Part shown: one piece after another, positions 40,071 through 48,418 of the stretch | Numbering within the stretch: position 1 is the stretch's first letter | How the letters are laid out: each line of letters starts with the position of its first letter | DNA from: a virus | DNA length: 55,856 nucleotides | Virus record (IMG/VR): IMGVR_UViG_3300031951_000193 | Coordinates: 1 to 55,856 of that record | Direction: 5' to 3' (one strand) | Position numbers and translations under genes: made by a program | The notes under the pieces: model-generated | Database searches by the model: none | The model's input: the letters and a program-made list of their open reading frames with translations, nothing else | What the model was told of the DNA's origin: nothing

Positions 40071-41206
40071 CCCACATCAGGCAGGATCGGTGAGTAGTAG
40101 CCCATCGTTCGCGGAGTCGGGTACTGGCGGCGGGTTCGTCCAGACTGCGGACTAATAACGTCGTTTTCCAGGGCCAGCCGCAGGTCGCGGTTGAACACCT
40201 GCGTGGCCTGCCCCGCATCCTTGCCTGCCAACCGGGCGTACCACATTTCCGACGCGGACAGCACAGCGGTGTACATGGTCTGGCTGGCGTCGATGGTGTT
40301 GGCGATGGCGTACTTCACGCCGGCCATGGCTGGCAGGGCCGAGTCCACCGTAAGGGTCGTGTCGCTGACCCGCGAGATGATTCGCCGCTCATGCACAAAC
40401 GGGGCCAGCGACCCAACGGGATCGGCTTCCGTTGTAGTCGTACCAAAACGGATCACTGCCCCAGTCAGGTCTGGCGGAAGCGTGTTGCCCGTGATCGTGA
40501 CGGTCGTGAGGTTGGGGGACGCCACCGTGGCCGTGCCGGCCCGGCACGACTGCTCGTACCCCATCAATCGCACGGGGGCGGGCGTGTATCGGTAGGTGTA
40601 GTACACCACCGTGCCATCGGTAGGGACGCCGACGAACCGAACCTGAAAGCGCTGCGGATCCGTGTCGGACCGCATGATCGTGTAGTAGTAGGGCTCGCCG
40701 GCCCCACGGGTGTTGATCTGGAGTTGCTGCCACTCCTGCGGGGAGATGTAGCAGTACAGCGTGCCTACCGTTTCGGTGATGAGGGAGTCCACATCCTTGA
40801 CGTTCAACGGCAGGTCATAGAACGTCTGCGGCATGACAGTCACCCCCGTACCGCTGCCTACGGCATTGCGGTCAAGGGTCACCGTGCTGTTGGCCACATT
40901 GACCGACACAACGCGGGGCGTGAGGCTGAAGTATCCGTTGCCGCCAAAAATCACGATCCGCCCAGGGGCGAAACCCGTGGTGCTGGCGACCGTAATAGTG
41001 GGACTGCCAGTCGTGATGGTGGCTGTGGTGCTGATCTGCTGGGTGGTAAACGTGCCCTCGGTCGTGTGCCAGAGCCAGTCCCTTGTCTGGAAAACCTCCC
41101 GGACACCGTGAACCACGGCGGATCGCACGGCTCGATGCTCGCCATCTTGGGCCCCGCCGCCGGTGGCCGTTAGTAGGTAGTCCACAACGTCCTGGGCGGT
41201 GTTCAT
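40067..41206 (-). CDS. Head-to-tail adaptor / tail tubular protein A-like, 379 aa
   Basis: The helical N-terminus (HRAVRSAVVHGVREVFQTRD) resembles T7 gp11-type adaptors. The middle and end form beta-rich structure with FYDLPLNVKDVDSL and a VRFVGVPTDG stretch. It precedes the nozzle gene, the usual podovirus order. Its ATG overlaps the stop of the 181-aa gene (ATGA). Confidence 0.75.
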   Translation of the reverse strand: MNTAQDVVDYLLTATGGGAQDGEHRAVRSAVVHGVREVFQTRDWLWHTTEGTFTTQQISTTATITTGSPTITVASTTGFAPGRIVIFGGNGYFSLTPRVVSVNVANSTVTLDRNAVGSGTGVTVMPQTFYDLPLNVKDVDSLITETVGTLYCYISPQEWQQLQINTRGAGEPYYYTIMRSDTDPQRFQVRFVGVPTDGTVVYYTYRYTPAPVRLMGYEQSCRAGTATVASPNLTTVTITGNTLPPDLTGAVIRFGTTTTEADPVGSLAPFVHERRIISRVSDTTLTVDSALPAMAGVKYAIANTIDASQTMYTAVLSASEMWYARLAGKDAGQATQVFNRDLRLALENDVISPQSGRTRRQYPTPRTMGYYSPILPDVG

Positions 41207-41748
41207 CGACGCACCTTCCTGCCGTACTTCTCCTTGACCATCTCCTTCAAATCGCCGTCTTTGATCTTGGAGCCGGGGTTCTTGCGGCGCTCGTAGGCCA
41301 TCATCTCGCGGGTGAGTCTTGCGCTAAGCCGCTTCTGCTTGGGAGGATCGACGGGGGATCCCTTGTGTTCCACGATCCCCTGCACGGTCAGGTTCCGCTC
41401 GCGGGCCACCTGCTTGATGTCCGACACGGAGTCGATCCACGCGGCTGGGTCGCGGTGGCCTCGCTTGTCGGCCAGACCGCTCATATAGAACCGACCACTT
41501 ACGTTGATACCGGCGGCTTTCGCCTCCCGCAGCATTCTGTCGGCGTGATCCTTTGGCATTTCGTCCAGCCACTGGCCGTTGTACCGGCCCTGCATCACCG
41601 CCCGGTCGCTTCCCCGCACGCCCGGCGGCTGCTGGAGGGCACACATCTCCGCGAACTTGGGAGTCTGGCCTTCGGACAGCAAACGCAAGTACATATCCTT
41701 CACCGCGTGACCGGCTCTTTGGATGCTTGCTGGAACTTCGTCGCTCAT
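41203..41748 (-). CDS. Hypothetical structural-region protein, 181 aa
   Basis: A basic helical protein with several aromatic and charged patches (HAVKDMYLRLLSEGQTP, then WLDEMPKDHADRMLREAK) and a Lys/Arg-rich end. No known family. It lies between endonuclease VII and the adaptor gene. Nearly four-fifths of it is also read, out of frame, by the endonuclease VII frame. Confidence 0.65.
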   Translation of the reverse strand: MSDEVPASIQRAGHAVKDMYLRLLSEGQTPKFAEMCALQQPPGVRGSDRAVMQGRYNGQWLDEMPKDHADRMLREAKAAGINVSGRFYMSGLADKRGHRDPAAWIDSVSDIKQVARERNLTVQGIVEHKGSPVDPPKQKRLSARLTREMMAYERRKNPGSKIKDGDLKEMVKEKYGRKVRR

Positions 41749-42004
41749 GGGCCTTCAAATACCTCACTACACGCATGACGCCGGCAAGGTTGTCACCGAA
41801 CCGAGCCAGGGCGGCGTTGCAACTGGTGCAGAGCAGCCCGCGTATGGTTTCCGTTTGGTGGCAGTGATCGACGCACATGCGACGGTCGCAGTTGCATATC
41901 TCACACTTCCCCTTGTTTCTGGACGCAATGCTGGCGAAGGCGGCTTCGCCAATCCGATAGCGAGTCCAGAGGTTCTGCCACCGCTTTCTCTGCTTGGGGT
42001 CCAC
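41324..42004 (-). CDS. Recombination endonuclease VII, HNH-type
   Basis: Residues 30-75 contain the endonuclease VII zinc and catalytic set: CEICNC (C34, C37), VDHCH with D46-H47-H49, RGLLCTSCN with C59 and C62, and N72. These enzymes cleave branched DNA before packaging. The first 90 residues look like real protein. After KAHERRSSSKH the frame runs 257 bases past the next start and loses protein character, so the end is uncertain. Placement before the portal stop supports a packaging role. Confidence 0.82.
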   Translation of the reverse strand: MDPKQRKRWQNLWTRYRIGEAAFASIASRNKGKCEICNCDRRMCVDHCHQTETIRGLLCTSCNAALARFGDNLAGVMRVVRYLKAHERRSSSKHPKSRSRGEGYVLAFAVRRPDSQVRGDVCPPAAAGRAGKRPGGDAGPVQRPVAGRNAKGSRRQNAAGGESRRYQRKWSVLYERSGRQARPPRPSRVDRLRVGHQAGGPRAEPDRAGDRGTQGIPRRSSQAEAA

Positions 42005-42008
42005 TGGG

Positions 42009-44003
42009 CTACGCCGGGGGCTGCGTGCCCTCCCCGCCAGCCGCTGCCTGCTCGTCCGGGGGAGGAACCGGGGGCGGCGCGGCGGGCGGGGGAGGGGGCG
42101 GAATCATGTACGGGGTGGCGTCGATGTCGAGGCTATTGGCCCAGTCGCGCATCAGGGCGTTGTAGGGTTCCACGATGCCGGCACCGACAAGCCCGGACAC
42201 GATGGGTCCGAGCGTCTGAACGCTCATCTGCATCTGCTCGACGCGCGTGGCCTTGTTGGGCTTGCGGGCACTTCCGGCCTCGACGCGATAGATGTAGTCC
42301 CTGGTCAGGCCCACCAAGTCAGCCTGCTGCACAGTCTTCTGCCAGCCGATGGCCCCCACCGGACCCAGCACCGGCAGAACGTCCTCTGGCTCCAAGAGCC
42401 AGCGTGCCGCCAACGCTTCGCGGCGGGCTAGGAGCGACATGGCGTCCTCCAACTGGTTCGCCATGTTGTCCGGGCGCACGCTCACGTTCTCTTGCTTGAT
42501 CGTGGCTTCGCTGGCACTCCTGAAGGAACTTCTGGTGTAGCCATAAACCAACTCGGAGAGGCCGGTGCGTTGGGCGAAAAGGTCCGCGACAGCGGTAATT
42601 ATTTCCCACAAGTCCCGCGTAACCTGCGGGAGTTGGAACACCGACATGATGTCGCCAACCCCTCGGCCAAGCAGTTCGCTCAACTCGATGATCTTGAACC
42701 CACCCTCCGAAGGCGCCAGGATCTGATCCTTGATCGTTTGGTCGGCTGCCTTCTGCACGGCGATCATCGTCTCGCACGACGTTGCGATCCGCGTGGCGGC
42801 GAACGACATTGCCCAATTCAAAAGCCGCAATTCCCCGATAGCCGGCCGGATGTGGCTGATGGGGTAGGCGTATCCGGGCTTCCAATGAAACCACAGCGGG
42901 GTGAAAGGCCAACCCTGCGGGTCGCAGTAAAACGGAATGGGCCACGCCACCTTGGCAAGAAGTTCCTGGGGCATCTGGGCCTCGGGGCCCTCGTTCAGGT
43001 ACTCCATGTCCGATGGCTTCATGTTGAGGGGGTAGTCCAGCCCCTCGCACACCACGATGTAGCAGTGCCGGCCCAACTGATCGAAGACACCGCGATGTTC
43101 TTTGGGGGCGTTCTTGAACCGATCCCCCATGCCACACTTCGACCAAATCTTGTAATAGGTGACAAGTTCGTTGGTGTTCTCGATCTTGTCCTTCTCTTTT
43201 TTGCCCCGTGGCTCCCGGTCGAGTTTGATGTCGCGGCCGGCTTGGTTGTGCTTTCGCAGTTCCTCTTCCGGGATGTCGAACTCCTCGGCTACCTGTTCCA
43301 GGGGCATGACGCACTTGCGGGCACACCACAAGATGTCATCCATGTTGTCCCAGTCAGGGTCCATCAAGAAGTTGTCGATGGTGTCATAGAAACTGCCCAC
43401 CATGCGAGTGGGCGGACGCGAGCCGTCGCCGGAAGTCTCCAGCGTCACCATCTCGGTCCACATGACCCCCATGCCCTTCATCAGGGCTTCGCGGACCCAC
43501 TTCTGCCCCTGCAACTTCAGGTTCAGTTCCTGCGGGGTCCAGTTCAGGTACTTCTCTAACAACAGGGCCGTACCGCGCCGCAGTTCCTTGTTGGCGTACT
43601 CCTGGGCCGCCATCTGCACGATCTGGAGTTGCTCCGGGGGCATCATGGACGGGTCCATGCCCGGCTGCATCTGGATGCCCAGCGTCTCGGGCGGCAGGTC
43701 GGGGTACTCCATCACGGAGACAGTCCGCGTTGGGTTGCGGTGGTACATGACTGCCCCATAGATGTCGAGCAGTTCAAAAACCTTGTTGACCTGCATCCTA
43801 AAATTGGGAGGCGCGATGCTGGCGTTGTAGCCCTTCTCGCCCCGGGCGTAGGAGTCACGCCACATCCAATTCGTTTCGCCATCAAAGAACATGGCGGCTT
43901 CCTTCGCGTCCTCCGCGAAAGACCGCTTGTACTTGACGGCTGCGTTCAACTTCTTGACCCAGGTCTGGGTCAACTGCCGAAGCAGGTCACTTACTGCTGA
44001 CAC
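42009..44003 (-). CDS. Portal protein (podovirus-type), 664 aa
   Basis: The long helical protein has features of head-tail connectors: an N-terminal DLLRQLTQTWVKKLNAAVKY, then MWRDSYARGE, central WVREALMKGMGVMWTEMV and NFLMDPDW segments, and a C-terminal Pro-rich tail (residues 630-664). It lies directly after the large terminase and the 110-aa gene. Length and composition fit portals of short-tailed phages of 600-700 aa. Confidence 0.85.
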   Translation of the reverse strand: MSAVSDLLRQLTQTWVKKLNAAVKYKRSFAEDAKEAAMFFDGETNWMWRDSYARGEKGYNASIAPPNFRMQVNKVFELLDIYGAVMYHRNPTRTVSVMEYPDLPPETLGIQMQPGMDPSMMPPEQLQIVQMAAQEYANKELRRGTALLLEKYLNWTPQELNLKLQGQKWVREALMKGMGVMWTEMVTLETSGDGSRPPTRMVGSFYDTIDNFLMDPDWDNMDDILWCARKCVMPLEQVAEEFDIPEEELRKHNQAGRDIKLDREPRGKKEKDKIENTNELVTYYKIWSKCGMGDRFKNAPKEHRGVFDQLGRHCYIVVCEGLDYPLNMKPSDMEYLNEGPEAQMPQELLAKVAWPIPFYCDPQGWPFTPLWFHWKPGYAYPISHIRPAIGELRLLNWAMSFAATRIATSCETMIAVQKAADQTIKDQILAPSEGGFKIIELSELLGRGVGDIMSVFQLPQVTRDLWEIITAVADLFAQRTGLSELVYGYTRSSFRSASEATIKQENVSVRPDNMANQLEDAMSLLARREALAARWLLEPEDVLPVLGPVGAIGWQKTVQQADLVGLTRDYIYRVEAGSARKPNKATRVEQMQMSVQTLGPIVSGLVGAGIVEPYNALMRDWANSLDIDATPYMIPPPPPPAAPPPVPPPDEQAAAGGEGTQPPA

Positions 44004-44319
44004 TGTTCAGCCGCTCCTTGGCGCTGGCGAACGAAGCCGCTGCCGCCGCCTTGTAGATGGCCTGCGTGAGAGGGGCGAAATCCCAGCACCCCAGTTCCGC
44101 CCAGCCGTGGTCCCCGTGAATGTCGGGGTCATCCTTGTGGTGGACTGACGGGCGATCCACCCACCCGGTTGGCGTGAACGTCAGGATGCGGACCGTTGAA
44201 TCGCCCGGTTCCTGAATAACGAACCCGACCGTGGGGCTGTTGAAGGTGTGGATGTCGGTGCTAAACAGAACGATGTCGCCCAGAGCCGGCCTGGGCATAC
44301 GCCATTTATCGGTTGTCAT
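43987..44319 (-). CDS. Hypothetical protein between terminase and portal, 110 aa
   Basis: A beta-rich first part (GDIVLFSTDIHTFNSPTVGF) with His/Asp clusters (PSVHHKDDPDIHGDHGW) is followed by a helical Ala-rich end. Cupin-like or small packaging-accessory folds are possible. No match. It overlaps both neighbours slightly. Confidence 0.6.
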   Translation of the reverse strand: MTTDKWRMPRPALGDIVLFSTDIHTFNSPTVGFVIQEPGDSTVRILTFTPTGWVDRPSVHHKDDPDIHGDHGWAELGCWDFAPLTQAIYKAAAAASFASAKERLNSVSSK

Positions 44320-46006
44320 TGCTCCCTCCGAAGGATGGTCCCAAGTTTACGAATGAGCCCTGCTCTGCCCCAAGCCGCTTCTTGCGCTGCTCCAGCCACT
44401 TGACCCACCATGGCTCGGCCTCTGGGCGGGGCGGTGGCTTGTGGTACTTGGGCCGGTACGCACACAGGTACTCCATGCACTGAACCAGATGGCACTCGCC
44501 CCGTGTATTGGGAGCGTCTGTGACAACGGCTATACCGGAGACGTAGTTGACCTTCTTCCGGTATCGCTTGATCTCACGCTCCAAGTCCGGGCACGCCCCG
44601 CTCAAGACTCGGAGGAGCGGAGTCCCTGTCTTTGCCCTGATGTGCAGGCTGACGCGAGTGGCTTCTGACCGGGCCGGAATGTCATCGCAGCCCGCAAGAA
44701 AACTGGATCCCGTGATGGCCGACCGGATGTTCCGGCTCGCCATCTGCTCGGTGTACTGCTCGGAGGGCAGACGGCCGGATCCGATGTCCCGGATGCGGGC
44801 ACCGTGGGCATCAATGATGAAGGCGTGGAAGTGCAGGTCGCGGACCTTCTTCTCAAACTCCTCCCCAAACACCGAGGCGTTGCACTGCCGTAGGTAGAGT
44901 TGGTCATACAGCAGGATGGTGCTTTCGTCGGGCGGGACGGCCGCGAACAAGATGGCCGTCACCGAATGCCCGGGGTCGATGACCGCGTACCGAGTCCAGT
45001 CCTTCGGCACTTGCCCGTGTTCCAGGCTTTCCCGCGAGTAGCCGTGGACCGACATATCGAAGTTCGGGTACATCAGCACCGAGTCAACGATGAAGTCGCC
45101 CTCGGCTCGCTGCCGCAGAACGTCCGGCCCAACGGCCGCCCAGCGGGCAATGGACTTCTGCTTCTCTGCTTCCGGCAGGAACGGATTGTCCAAGAACCGC
45201 AGTTTGAACAGCCGGATCGTTGACTTCTCGCCGTGCAGGGCTTCTTGTTCTTCCGCCCGCTCCTTCAAGCCTATGAGAGCGTTATTGGTCGAGTGCGGCA
45301 TGGCCGACCATGTAAACACTCCACGCCGGTCAACAAGGCGAGCCTGGAGTTCCGGCACCCAATTCTCGTTGTTGATGTCCTCGTCAACGTGGCATCTGTC
45401 GGCGGAAAACCCTTGCACAGGGTCGCCTTCGCTAGAGAAGAAGTAGATCGTCCAGCCGGTGTGCAGCGTGCATTGCTGGATGTACTGGGCCGACTTCAGT
45501 ACCCAGGACACGCTTTTGATAAGCCGCTTGGGTATGAGGGCCGGGGCTGGCCGGGCCTCCCATCGCCTGTCCTCGTCGGTGGCGGGATTGAACGCTCTCC
45601 AATCGCCGGTCTTCAAATCCTTGATGATCTTGAAGGCGCCGGGGCGGAACAGGAGCGGATACACGACCAGACCGATGTGCTTCCAGTCCTTGCCGACGAT
45701 GACCAGCACGCCGTCTTTCTCGGGGTACTTCTTGTACGGGTCGCTGCCCGTAACGGCCCGAGCGTCCTCGACAAACGTCGAGAGGGATTTGCCAGAACGA
45801 TTGCCACCGATGACGAGGACTTCACTCGACCGGCACTTGTGGATCTCGTCCTGCTGGGGAGTCGGCTGATAGAGTTTCAGCCCCTCCAGTTGGCGTTCCC
45901 GCAGTTCCGACTGGAGTTCCTTGATCTTCTCCACCTGATGCTGCGTCAGGGTGGGGATCTTCGGAATCTTCGGGGGATTCGCCTTGGGGTGTCGGCTTGG
46001 CATCAA
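44306..46006 (-). CDS. terL: Terminase large subunit, 566 aa
   Basis: Walker A VIGGNRSGKS is at residues 65-74. Walker B-like CHVDED (D208, E209) follows an adenine-type FFSS motif, and the ATPase coupling region is around FTWSAMPH. The RNase-H-like nuclease has Asp344 (AVIDPGHS) and Asp399 (FIIDAHGAR). This is the packaging motor that moves and cuts DNA. The start at 46006 lies inside the small-subunit frame. Confidence 0.9.
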   Translation of the reverse strand: MMPSRHPKANPPKIPKIPTLTQHQVEKIKELQSELRERQLEGLKLYQPTPQQDEIHKCRSSEVLVIGGNRSGKSLSTFVEDARAVTGSDPYKKYPEKDGVLVIVGKDWKHIGLVVYPLLFRPGAFKIIKDLKTGDWRAFNPATDEDRRWEARPAPALIPKRLIKSVSWVLKSAQYIQQCTLHTGWTIYFFSSEGDPVQGFSADRCHVDEDINNENWVPELQARLVDRRGVFTWSAMPHSTNNALIGLKERAEEQEALHGEKSTIRLFKLRFLDNPFLPEAEKQKSIARWAAVGPDVLRQRAEGDFIVDSVLMYPNFDMSVHGYSRESLEHGQVPKDWTRYAVIDPGHSVTAILFAAVPPDESTILLYDQLYLRQCNASVFGEEFEKKVRDLHFHAFIIDAHGARIRDIGSGRLPSEQYTEQMASRNIRSAITGSSFLAGCDDIPARSEATRVSLHIRAKTGTPLLRVLSGACPDLEREIKRYRKKVNYVSGIAVVTDAPNTRGECHLVQCMEYLCAYRPKYHKPPPRPEAEPWWVKWLEQRKKRLGAEQGSFVNLGPSFGGSNDNR

Positions 46007-46499
46007 TCAGCACCCGCTGGGACAAGACGGCCAGCCGGAAGCGTTCTTGCAGTTCCGCTTCCAGTTCGTCCTCGGTCCACAGTGTCAGCGGCTTTTTGGC
46101 TCCACCGCTATCCACATTGCTTTGGATGAGCCGGCAGATCGTCTCCAGCACCTTGTTTCTGGTACTGGTCCCTGGTTTTGCATCGTAATACTGCTTCACC
46201 ATGATGGCGGCGAAGCCCGACACGCCGCCAAAGTATTCGCAGACCTTCTCGACCAGTTCGGCCGAGTGCGGGATGTTGGATCCCCCAGCCTGGGCCAACT
46301 TGGCGTACAGGTCGATGCCAGAAGCCTCGATCTTCTTGAGGGCCTTGGCTCGCTTGGCCTTCTCGGCCTGCCGCTGGTGACGCCGCTGGGCCTTGTGGCA
46401 GGACAGGCACACGCTGGACAGCCCGTCGCTCTTGTGCCAGTAGAAATGCTCCCGGTCGTGCGGGTACTCCGTGGCACAGTGGATGCACAGTTGGGACAT
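45822..46499 (-). CDS. Terminase small subunit-like with zinc finger, 225 aa
   Basis: The start at 46499 is MSQLCIHC. C5, C8, C31 and C34 form a zinc finger at the N-terminus, followed by a basic helical part (KAQRRHQRQAEKAKRAKAL) and an acidic-helical C-terminal oligomerisation-like region (WTEDELEAELQERF). This arrangement and the position before the large subunit fit a small terminase that recognises packaging sites. The last 60 residues overlap the large-subunit gene and may be out of frame. Confidence 0.72.
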   Translation of the reverse strand: MSQLCIHCATEYPHDREHFYWHKSDGLSSVCLSCHKAQRRHQRQAEKAKRAKALKKIEASGIDLYAKLAQAGGSNIPHSAELVEKVCEYFGGVSGFAAIMVKQYYDAKPGTSTRNKVLETICRLIQSNVDSGGAKKPLTLWTEDELEAELQERFRLAVLSQRVLIDAKPTPQGESPEDSEDPHPDAASGGEDQGTPVGTAGTPTGGAETLSADSPAGRDPQVPVE

Positions 46500-46512
46500 G
46501 CCTGAAATGATA

Positions 46513-46545
46513 GCAGCCCGCCGGGGCTGCCTCCCGGCGGGCTGC
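46513..46545 (-). terminator. 13-bp perfect hairpin upstream of the small terminase
   Basis: GCAGCCCGCCGGG (46513-46525) pairs exactly with 46533-46545 around a 7-base loop. On the minus strand it is followed by TATCATTTC. It lies between the head-protein stop (46580) and the small-terminase start (46499), so it could end or attenuate the capsid transcript and set lower terminase expression. Confidence 0.65.
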
Positions 46546-46579
46546 ATCGTGGCGAAGGAGAAGCGCTGGCCTTCGTGCT

Positions 46580-47197
46580 TCAGATCATGTCGCTGTGCAG
46601 GTTGACGCGAACCAACGCACCGGCCGTTGCACCGGCCGAGGCGCCCGCAATCTGCGAGGCGATGTGCTTGCCGGTCGCGCGGGTGGCGATCCGCCCCGCC
46701 GTGCCCGTGACCTCGATGGCCGCACCCGCCGCGACTGCCGTACCGCCCGACTGGATCGAGCAGGGGCCCTTCACGACAAGCCACACGATGTCGTTCTTGC
46801 GAACGGGCTCGGTCAGGTACTCGTCCAGCACACCGTAGTACCGCAGGTCCGTGTTCACGTTGGTCGCCGTAGCGACCGCCGAGAACTCTTCCAGCGGCCC
46901 GCCCGAAGCCTCGGTGCCCTTGGCCCCGGCGGCGGTGGAGAAGGCGAACACCTTGCCGGCGTCGGCCGTGGTCAGATCGCTGGCGCCCGTGTAGCGAGCC
47001 GCTACGCAGTACACCAGACGATTGCTGTACCGCTTGCCCGACGAGGGGTCAACATCTTGGAAGATTTTGACCTGCCCCACCAGTTCCTTGCCGGCGGTGG
47101 GGATGGAGTTCGTCGGAGCATCGTCGTACTCGACAACTTCACGGTTGAGCAGCGTGCTGCCGCGGCGCCAACCCGGATCGCTAAAAATCGTGGACAT
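46580..47197 (-). CDS. Head decoration-type protein, 205 aa
   Basis: Beta-rich, with a RRGSTLLNREVVEYDDAP start, KGPCSIQSGGTAVAAGA and a final Ala/Thr-rich segment (TGKHIASQIAGASAGATAG). It follows the capsid gene and has the composition of decoration or head-stabilisation proteins. The exact role is inferred from position. Confidence 0.7.
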   Translation of the reverse strand: MSTIFSDPGWRRGSTLLNREVVEYDDAPTNSIPTAGKELVGQVKIFQDVDPSSGKRYSNRLVYCVAARYTGASDLTTADAGKVFAFSTAAGAKGTEASGGPLEEFSAVATATNVNTDLRYYGVLDEYLTEPVRKNDIVWLVVKGPCSIQSGGTAVAAGAAIEVTGTAGRIATRATGKHIASQIAGASAGATAGALVRVNLHSDMI

Positions 47198-47225
47198 GAT
47201 CTCTCCTGTGTCAGGAAGTGATGGG

Positions 47226-48398
47226 TCAGACCGTGGCCGCCGGCGCCGTCACCGGGGCGAGCAGGAAGAAGTTGCGAGGCGAACGGAAACGCATGTTGCC
47301 GAGGGTTGAACAGGCGTACCTGTACGATTGCGTTTCCTCGGAAAAATACGGTCCCTCGGCCATGAACAACTGATTCTCCAGGCACCGGAGTTCCATGTTG
47401 CCGATGGAGAGTCCGAAGCCAAGGCCGGACGGAACGGCCGCCTCATGGCAGATTTCGCAGCCGTCCTGCTCAAACACATCGGAGAAGCCGTAGGACCGCA
47501 GGCCGTTCTCACGGGTGACGATGGCCCGCTCCTTGCTCTCCAGACCGTTGAGGTACTGGATGAACAACTTGCGGTCCAGCACCACCATGTCGATCTGCGA
47601 CTCCTTTGTGTCATTGCGTTTGCATTGCACAATGCCTTCGCGCGTTGCCATCACGCAGTTGTCCTGCCAGTTGCGCTGGCCCTTGAACGACGAGGCGTTG
47701 TAGTTGACGATGATCGGGCTGTAGAAGTCGAACTCGGGATCGACCGCAACGTCGGGGAACGTGCCGGTCGAGGCGTTGTTCAGACGGCCACCGCCGTAGT
47801 ACCCGAGTTGCGTCGAGAGCCCGGCGTAGGTGTCGGACGGGTAGCCGAAGCGGTCGGCCGTGCCGCCCTTGTAGTTGCCGCTGGCGGTAACGTCGGCCGT
47901 AGCCACGCCGGCGTTGTCCTCGTCGATGGTGCCGTTGTAGCCCAGGAACGACAAAGCGCCGTGGAAGAAGTTCTCGTTGCCCGGGGCGTTACCATCGACG
48001 TAGGGCTGGTAGGAGAGGTACTGCTCAAGGCTCTCCTGAAGCCGCTGCGCCATCTGGGACGCGACGTTGACAAGGGCTTCCTTGCCACGGTTCTCCAGCA
48101 ACTCACGCCGGTAGATGGCATCCGTGGTCGTGAACCCACGCCACGGGAGTTCCGCCCGCTTCCACATGTTGATGCGGGAGAACGTCCTGGGAGTATCGCC
48201 CGTGTTGCCCGTTACGGGGGCGTTGCGGTAGCGAACATTCCAGTCGAAGCCTCTGCCGGACTGGTTCATCAGGATGTTGCCGCTGGCTTCCAGCATGGCG
48301 AAGACTTTGAAGCGCCGGAAGACGGCAATCTCTTCTTCCCGCGTGTGCTGCACGATGGTCGTGGCAATCGCGCGGGCCCAGTCGTTAGGAGAGGCCAT
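47226..48398 (-). CDS. Major capsid protein, HK97-fold, 390 aa
   Basis: It follows the scaffold gene and has the features of an HK97-type capsid: an N-terminal helical arm, SGRGFDWNVRYRNAPVTG, a long spine-like MAQRLQESLEQYLSYQ region and beta-rich P and A domains (VVLDRKLFIQYLNGLESK, then NMRFRSPRNFFLLAPV). Large Asn/Gly/Tyr content is typical. Start has AAAGGG upstream. Confidence 0.85.
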   Translation of the reverse strand: MASPNDWARAIATTIVQHTREEEIAVFRRFKVFAMLEASGNILMNQSGRGFDWNVRYRNAPVTGNTGDTPRTFSRINMWKRAELPWRGFTTTDAIYRRELLENRGKEALVNVASQMAQRLQESLEQYLSYQPYVDGNAPGNENFFHGALSFLGYNGTIDEDNAGVATADVTASGNYKGGTADRFGYPSDTYAGLSTQLGYYGGGRLNNASTGTFPDVAVDPEFDFYSPIIVNYNASSFKGQRNWQDNCVMATREGIVQCKRNDTKESQIDMVVLDRKLFIQYLNGLESKERAIVTRENGLRSYGFSDVFEQDGCEICHEAAVPSGLGFGLSIGNMELRCLENQLFMAEGPYFSEETQSYRYACSTLGNMRFRSPRNFFLLAPVTAPAATV

Positions 48399-48418
48399 GG
48401 TACGTTAGCCCTTTCTTG

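Noticed and set aside
19660-44003. Tape measure, sheath or tail-tube genes of a long-tailed phage
   Set aside because: The 1156-aa and 669-aa proteins lack tape-measure coiled-coil and membrane pattern plus neighbouring tail-tube and chaperone frames. Adaptor and nozzle types point to a short tail.
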